This document shows, in pieces, positions 58,406 through 64,000 of a DNA stretch of 64,000 nucleotides. How positions within the stretch are numbered: the first letter of the stretch is position 1; every line of letters begins with the position of its first letter. The position numbers were made by a program, and so were the translations under genes. Origin of the DNA: Schizophyllum amplum (Eukaryota > Basidiomycota > Agaricomycetes > Agaricales > Schizophyllaceae); assembly GCA_007026445.1 (NCBI GenBank), contig VDMD01000058.1, forward strand, positions 1-64,000, read 5' to 3'. The notes under the pieces were generated by a model. It saw only the letters and a program-made list of their open reading frames with translations, was not told the origin of the DNA and ran no database searches.

Positions 58406-61097
58406 CTACTCTACCAGAATGGCAAATCGTGGTTTTCCATCTCCTCTTCCCAGCGGCTCCAGCCCCAGTCGCAGGTGCAGTGGACAGTCTTTCCACCTGT
58501 GCGCACCGCCTTGACAAAGGCGACAGCAGGTCGGAGCATGCCGACGGTACGTGGTCTTGCCCAGCTTGAGGGTGGGCGGCTTGTTGACCTCGGCTTTGGA
58601 CAATTGCATCGGGAGAAAGAGCTACATGAACGTCAGTGAACGATGGGGAAAGGGAGATAGAGAGGTGAAGGGCGAAGATACAATGCATGATTGAAATGAT
58701 GCAACTCACTTGGTCGGACATCTGGTTCTCGTTAAACTTCACCCGTATGTCGACGTGGTCGGGACGGGTCTTGGATCGATACACGAGCGTCTTGCTCGTA
58801 TCGAGCATCTCCTGCTCCGTGCCCTTCATGTCCTTAGACAGACCCTCGTGCACGATAGTCTTCAGCTCGCGGTCTTCGACATCGCTGGCCACAGGGCTAA
58901 TGCGAAAGAAGCGATACCTAAGGAGTATGTCAGCCACCGAAGGTCAAAGGGCGCACGAAGACCGCCTGGAACACCGAGAATAATTTTACTCACTGTCCTG
59001 TCACCGAGATCACTGGTTCACGAAAGATGATGAGTCGATCGCGCCGCGTCCAAACAGCAGAAGCGAGCAGTGCATCCTTGAGCGCGGCGGAACCGCATAC
59101 GATGAAGGCGAGGCAGCTGGGCACCTCGTCCTGTCGCTCGTTCTGCTTCATGTTGTACGCGACGACATTATCGAGGAGGCACACCTGCGGAGTAGTCAGC
59201 AGAGGGCAATGGGCACCACCGCCATTGTTGGACGCAACATCGAGATGAGAGTCGATGCGGGATCGCGATCGCGACGCTCACCTCCGCATTCCGCGAGCCA
59301 GATTGCTCCTCGACCAGGCTCCGCACATCTTCGTCGTCCTCCCTCATATCCCAGTTCGTGTACACAAGCACGGCACGGCGCAGAAGAACGTTCGTGCGCA
59401 GCAGTTTCGCGCGCTTTTGCTGCGAGCGGAAGCGGCGGGTCGGCTGGCTCATGTTGATTGTCCAGAAGACCTCGTCGGTCTCCAGCGGGGGAGGCGGAAT
59501 GATGTGAGGATGAGCGGTCCAGGACTTGGCTTTGATCGTGCAGTACAAGTCAGCGTCTGGCGATCTTGATCATCGAGCGCTGTTACTCACCTCGAATGAC
59601 AGGCTGGACCTCCACTGTCAAAAGATAAGAATGTGCGAGCTGACCAAAAAGACGTGCTGCTCACCAACAGCGGATTCGTCGTCCGACTCGCTAGACGACT
59701 CGTCTGTAGTAGCACTGAAGAGCTCCTGGCGGACCGCCGTCGCCGAATACACCATCGTATGATCGTGCTGGGGTATCCTGCGTGAGCGTGCGAGTTGCGG
59801 AGGCGGGGGCGAGGACGCTGGCGCTTCGGGTGAAGCACTGCGCTTGGAGATTATCGGCGCATCAACATCCAGCATAACCTGATCGAGATCATCCTCCGCC
59901 TTGACCGTCCTTGGTGAAAGAGCACGGCTAGTATTCGCCGTCGCGCCAGAGCGCGGACGGTCGTCTTCGAGGGACTGTCGTTTGATGGTGTTTATCGTAG
60001 CCGGCGGCTTCTCTTCGTCTTCAGGCATCGCCCAAGTGCTCGATGATGATGGATTCGGAAGCGCTTCTTCCGAGGGCTCTATCTGAACGCTTTCCTCCCG
60101 AGCTCTTCGCGGGCGCGAGGAAGAACCCTTTCGGTCTGAAAAGCCGTCAGACAGGAGCGCGATCAATAGATTAGACGCGATGACCTAGCCTCGACTTCTT
60201 CGCCCGCGCCTTGGCGCGGTTAGGAGACTCTGACAGGGATGAGATCTCTGGTTTACGAAGCAATACGCGCTTACCTTCCCTCTCCTCAGAGGCGCGTTTC
60301 GCACTTGTCCTAGAATGCGCCGGTGTTAAGGATAGCATATTACTTCCCGCCACTGCCAAAGACTCAGAAAGCTTGTTAACTCCGAGACACTCGCCTGCAT
60401 ACCAGCGTGCAAATCATCGGGAGTCAGCTCATCTTCGAGCTTTATACGCGGTTCGGTACTGCACAGCTGTCCTGTAGGTGTCGATTTCCGAACAAACCGT
60501 GCAGGTATATCGGTAGCGACAAGTGAGTCATGCGTACGAGTGGAATTGACTTCCTCGTCCTTGGTTTCTGTACATTCTCGTACGTCCAGAGGAAACTTGC
60601 TTATGTATGCCGGCGGGAGTTCAGAGACACTGCCCACGACGGGCGGCGACGCAGTACGCTCCGTTGAACATTGGAGGGTAGAAGTAGGCGCTGCGAAATT
60701 CGCTCAAAATCGTCAAAGATAGATAGCAGGTGAGCAAGCGCACCCAGACATTCACCATCGAGCTCATAGAAGGTCACCTCGCACGACTGGATTCGTGGCG
60801 CGACAAGTATCCATGCTTCCTCGGTTATCTCGACGAGTGTCCCGTGGCTGATGTCCAAGTCTCGTGTATGCAGAGCTATCTGAGAGGTGCTCCTCCCAAA
60901 AAGCTGCTGGCACAGCGCTATGAGAGCCTGTTCATGGGCGTGAACCTAATGGTTGAGAGGACGTGACACAAACTTTGACTTACATCGTAATTTCCGGGAG
61001 GGGGTATCGCAACGCGTTGTTGGTCATAGACTAGCTCAAAAGTGCAGGATGTGGACTGAAGTTGATGATGTTGTGTGGACGCGCCGGTGGCGAGCAT
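58406..61097 (-). CDS. Zinc-knuckle protein of an unrecognised fungal family, copy 1
   Basis: It starts MLATGASTQHHQLQS at 61095-61097 and has many short exons. The order is an N-terminal block with IPPPGNYD and (after an intron) LCQQLFGRSTSQIALHTRDL, then DISHGTLVEITEEAWIL. A long Ser/Pro/Glu-rich disordered region follows (near 59650-60650). Next come a RRAVLVYTNWDMREDDEDVR block, ERQDEVPSCLAFIVCGSAAL, and YRFFRISP with VDIRVKFNENQ. A C-terminal CCHC zinc knuckle, C-x2-C-x4-H-x4-C (CRLCQGGAHRWKDC, about 58468-58510), precedes the stop at 58406. The block order matches copy 2 throughout. Knuckles of this type usually bind RNA or single-stranded DNA; no other function is claimed. Confidence 0.65.
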
Positions 61098-61477
61098 GAA
61101 TCGTCGCTGCAGACTCAGTAAGTATAGGACAAGGCGCACACGTGGCAAATGACTGACTGAACACGGCCGTGATCGCGGTCACGTCATTGACAGCGTGCCA
61201 CTTGCGTGCCGTATACTTAGTTGCCCAGGACGGACTCGTCAATGGCAGTTGCGCACCAACATTTTGTAGATACAACACATATAACTTCTGCCCTACTTAC
61301 GGCCAAGGCGCAGCACTGGCAGGATCCATCGCACTCAACTCTACGCGCGCGACATCTCTGGTAATTATCAACTTTGAAGTCGTGGCTAGTGGCGTTGGCA
61401 CCAATGCAATCCATTGCTCGGACACAAAACTACTAAGACAAAACGTAAACTCGAAAGCGAAAGAACTAAATCGAAAA
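61098..61477. other. Spacer between the tandem zinc-knuckle genes
   Basis: No gene is supported. It is presumed to contain the promoter of copy 1. Confidence 0.4.
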
Positions 61478-63580
61478 TCAGCCTCGCGCGTGCGCCCATC
61501 GGCCTTTCTTTGCCGGTGACGGGCCCAAAGACTTTTGCAGAGGACAATCCTCACTATAATGCAGGCCTCCCTGACACAAAAAGCACCGAATGACGGAGCT
61601 CAGGGTGTAGTGCGTACCAGGAAGCAAGAGCTTGAACGAGGACGCGTACGCAGGTATGATGACTTCGGATGAAAGGACAAGCTGTTCGACGCGTCAGGTT
61701 TACTTCTGTAGCAGTCCAGCCAACGTACTGCGGAATGATCACAGTTGTCTTTGAACTTGATCATGACTTGGAAGGCATCGGCGGAAGTTGGCGGTAGTAC
61801 AAGGGTATACGCATGATCGACTTTGTCGCCCCACAGTTCTGCAGCACTCCGTATCTCACGCCGTATGTCATTCACATCCATATCGGCGCCGGGCGTGATG
61901 CCAAAGAAACGATATCTGAAGAGCTCAATCAGTGCCAGAGATATGATAGTTCGCACACTACTGACTGTCCCGCGCTACTCGCCACCGGTCGTCGCAGAAT
62001 AACCAGCTTACTCTGCAATGTATATACGCCAGAGCGAAAGATCCGGTTCCTGTCCGCTGGGTCGTCGACAAGGGCGAACGCAGAGTACTGTGCGGCTGGA
62101 ATGTTGACCATCTTCGCCTTGAAGGTCCTAAAGTCATCTGCGACAGTAACCTACGCTGGTCGCATCAGTGATTCCTTGGCCAACTAAATGTTACTTACAT
62201 CAACATTCCAGATGCCGAATTGCTGAAAGAGGTCCTGAAGGTGCGAGTCATTGTCTCGCAACTTCCAGTTCGTGTAGATCAATACACCGTGCTGGAAGTT
62301 CTCCTTCAATGGAGCAGCGCGCTTAGCTTGGTCGTCCAACAATTCTCTAGCCCTTTGACTGTCAACATCAGATAAGTAGTCCGGGATAATCCAGTCGCAT
62401 GCCCAAGCAAGATTCGGGAGCTCCAACGATGGCGGTACTAAGACGTTAGGGTGCGCTTTCCATTCGTAGGTCTCATCTTGTAGGGCCGAATCATGAAAAT
62501 CAGTCGACCGTGTTTGTTCTAGGCATTGGTTCAGTCGAAATCTGGCCTAGCACGTTGGTCGACGTACCGCGAGCGGACGAAGGCCCAGACTCGGAACCGT
62601 CATCGTCCGTCAACCTGTCCGGGACAAGATCTGCTTCTCAGTCAACGGAGATCAACGCTTGACAAATGAGTAGCAGTCTTGCGCTCACCTGATGGCGATT
62701 CCAGAAGTGTGTGGTTCGTAGCTGCAACGTAGCCTTCATTCGACGGCAGCGTAGACGACCAAGTCTGGCTGGGAGTGAGAGCGGGACTGCACAACCGCTC
62801 ACTGTTTCCCCTCAGACAAGTTTTCGACGAATCAGTCCTCTCATGCGCGAGGACGTCGTTTTCCGATACACCGGATCCGCATTGCGGCATTGTAGATGGC
62901 AAACTGGGTCTTTCTGTTTCGATCGGGGCGTCAAACTGGGCGTAATGAGCGCGATGGAGTGCAACTAACCTTCTCGCGCCTTTTTATGGTGTCGAGGAGA
63001 GCGAGCATCTTGTCAGATGATGTGAGTACACGGCGAGAGACAGAAGAAGCGAGCGCACGGTCCCAAGAGGTTCGGGTCCGTTTCCCAGACAGGCGGGCTT
63101 GAGATTATTGAGCATAAAGTTGACGTTGCCCAGCATATGGGCGTATAAGCCTCTTGCTCACATGAGGTGTCTTCGAGTACTGGCAGGCTTTCTGTACATG
63201 TTAAGTCTTCGATTATGATCGACAACGTAGAAAACGCACCTATGTCTTCTTTTGTCTCATACACAGATACCTCGACAACGTTCACGCGGTCTTTAACAAC
63301 GCCCCACGCCTCGGTGCTGACTTCGATCAGCTCGCCGGGACTAATATCGAGCTCGCGCGTATGGAAGACGATATGTTTTTCCGGTGCAAAGCTCGTGAAG
63401 TAGCGCTGACAGAGCTCTATCGCATCCTATAGAGGTTATGAACGAGCACATGAGTGTCTCATTCGAAGGGTAAAGCTCTCGCGCACGCACATCATAGGAC
63501 TCCGGAGTGGGCACCACAACGCGGTGACCTTCATGGTCAAGAATGAGTAGGCCTGTTCCAGTGGGGACTATTCGAGGCAT
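61478..63580 (-). CDS. Zinc-knuckle protein of an unrecognised fungal family, copy 2
   Basis: It starts MPRIVPTGTGLLILDHEG at 63578-63580. Blocks parallel copy 1: VVVPTPESYDV, then LCQRYFTSFAPEKHIVFHTR and LDISPGELIEVSTEAWGVV, a shorter disordered region, and LAWACDWIIPDYL. FQHGVLIYTNWKLRDND, AFALVDDPADRNRIF and YRFFGITPGADMD follow. A CCHC knuckle RCFLCQGGLHYSEDC near 61545-61595 precedes PSPAKKGR and a TGA at 61478-61480. The disordered middle is clearly shorter than in copy 1. The frame is open about 100 codons upstream of the chosen ATG, so an earlier start cannot be excluded. Confidence 0.6.
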
Positions 63581-64000
63581 ATCCAGCTCCCTCAATCGAG
63601 GGGATGAGGAAAGGGACGCGGCGCAATGCGACAGATGGACGTGCAAGTCAAGGACACTCTGATTCAAATATTCACGACAACGGCAGGCATGACTGCCGGT
63701 CCGACGTCCGACATCACATGCGACTGTGACAGTGTGATGTTGACTTTTAAGTTTTCCTCCACAAGCTGTCACCGATGCGTTCGTGAACCTCTCTCCAAGA
63801 ACCATAACAAGACGATACGGGAGAGAAGGCTTGAAAATATAGTCCGGCAAGCAAGCAGCGCAAGTACTCGTAAGCAACCACAAACGGGGACAAGATGACT
63901 ACCGACGTCGCTTTCGGCGCTGCGATTTGCGAAGCGTGTCCATCGTGGCGTACTCCAGGCGTACTCTGTCGCGAATAGTATCGAAGCTTGACATACGTAT
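63581..64000. other. Right edge of the window
   Basis: The minus strand stays open upstream of the zinc-knuckle copy 2 start to 63883, but without conserved blocks. No other gene is supported. Confidence 0.4.

Noticed and set aside
58468..58510. CCHC knuckle read as retrotransposon gag
   Set aside because: It is the last block of a many-exon gene with a tandem paralogue. No protease, reverse transcriptase, integrase or long terminal repeats are nearby.

Overview
The window looks like nuclear DNA from a filamentous basidiomycete, probably an Agaricomycete. Genes are interrupted by many 45-75 nt GT-AG introns, often with CTGAC/CTAAT-like branch points, coding regions are moderately GC-rich, and there are PIF/Harbinger and hAT transposons, an HMG-box protein and lineage-type hypothetical families. 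No rRNA, tRNA, CRISPR array or prokaryotic operon was seen.

The main structure is a large inverted duplication. The left arm (about 4.1-16.4 kb) and right arm (about 48.1-56.7 kb, reversed) carry the same four genes in the same order: a dynamin-family GTPase, a RING/coiled-coil protein, a conserved protein of unknown function and a C2H2-like zinc-finger protein. The right arm looks intact. In the left arm the dynamin copy is a truncated relic, the RING copy has in-frame stops, and the unknown-function gene is split by a 4.16 kb insertion with 15 bp terminal inverted repeats. Both zinc-finger copies are open, and a third, diverged one lies beside the right-arm copy.

Layout: 13-1391, a small hypothetical gene. 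1.4-4.1 kb, decayed sequence ending in an alpha-mannosidase-like relic. 4.1-16.4 kb, the left arm. 16.6-20.6 kb, a large, mostly disordered acidic/basic protein with a duplicated C-terminal motif. 20.9-26.8 kb, two tandem multi-pass membrane-protein paralogues, one with a frameshift. 27.3-28.4 kb, a second dynamin relic. 28.4-30.8 kb, no supported gene. 30.8-42.0 kb, an old yellow enzyme gene with a PIF/Harbinger element in one intron and a hAT element inside that Harbinger element. 42.8-46.2 kb, HMG-box and CCCH zinc-finger genes. 46.9-57.98 kb, the extra zinc-finger gene and the right arm. 58.4-63.6 kb, two tandem paralogues of an unrecognised zinc-knuckle protein family.

Nothing here reads as a biosynthetic cluster. 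The history is repeated duplication, decay and nested insertion around a few retained genes. Function calls are strong for the transposases, dynamin, old yellow enzyme, RING, HMG and CCCH proteins. The other families are described, not named.
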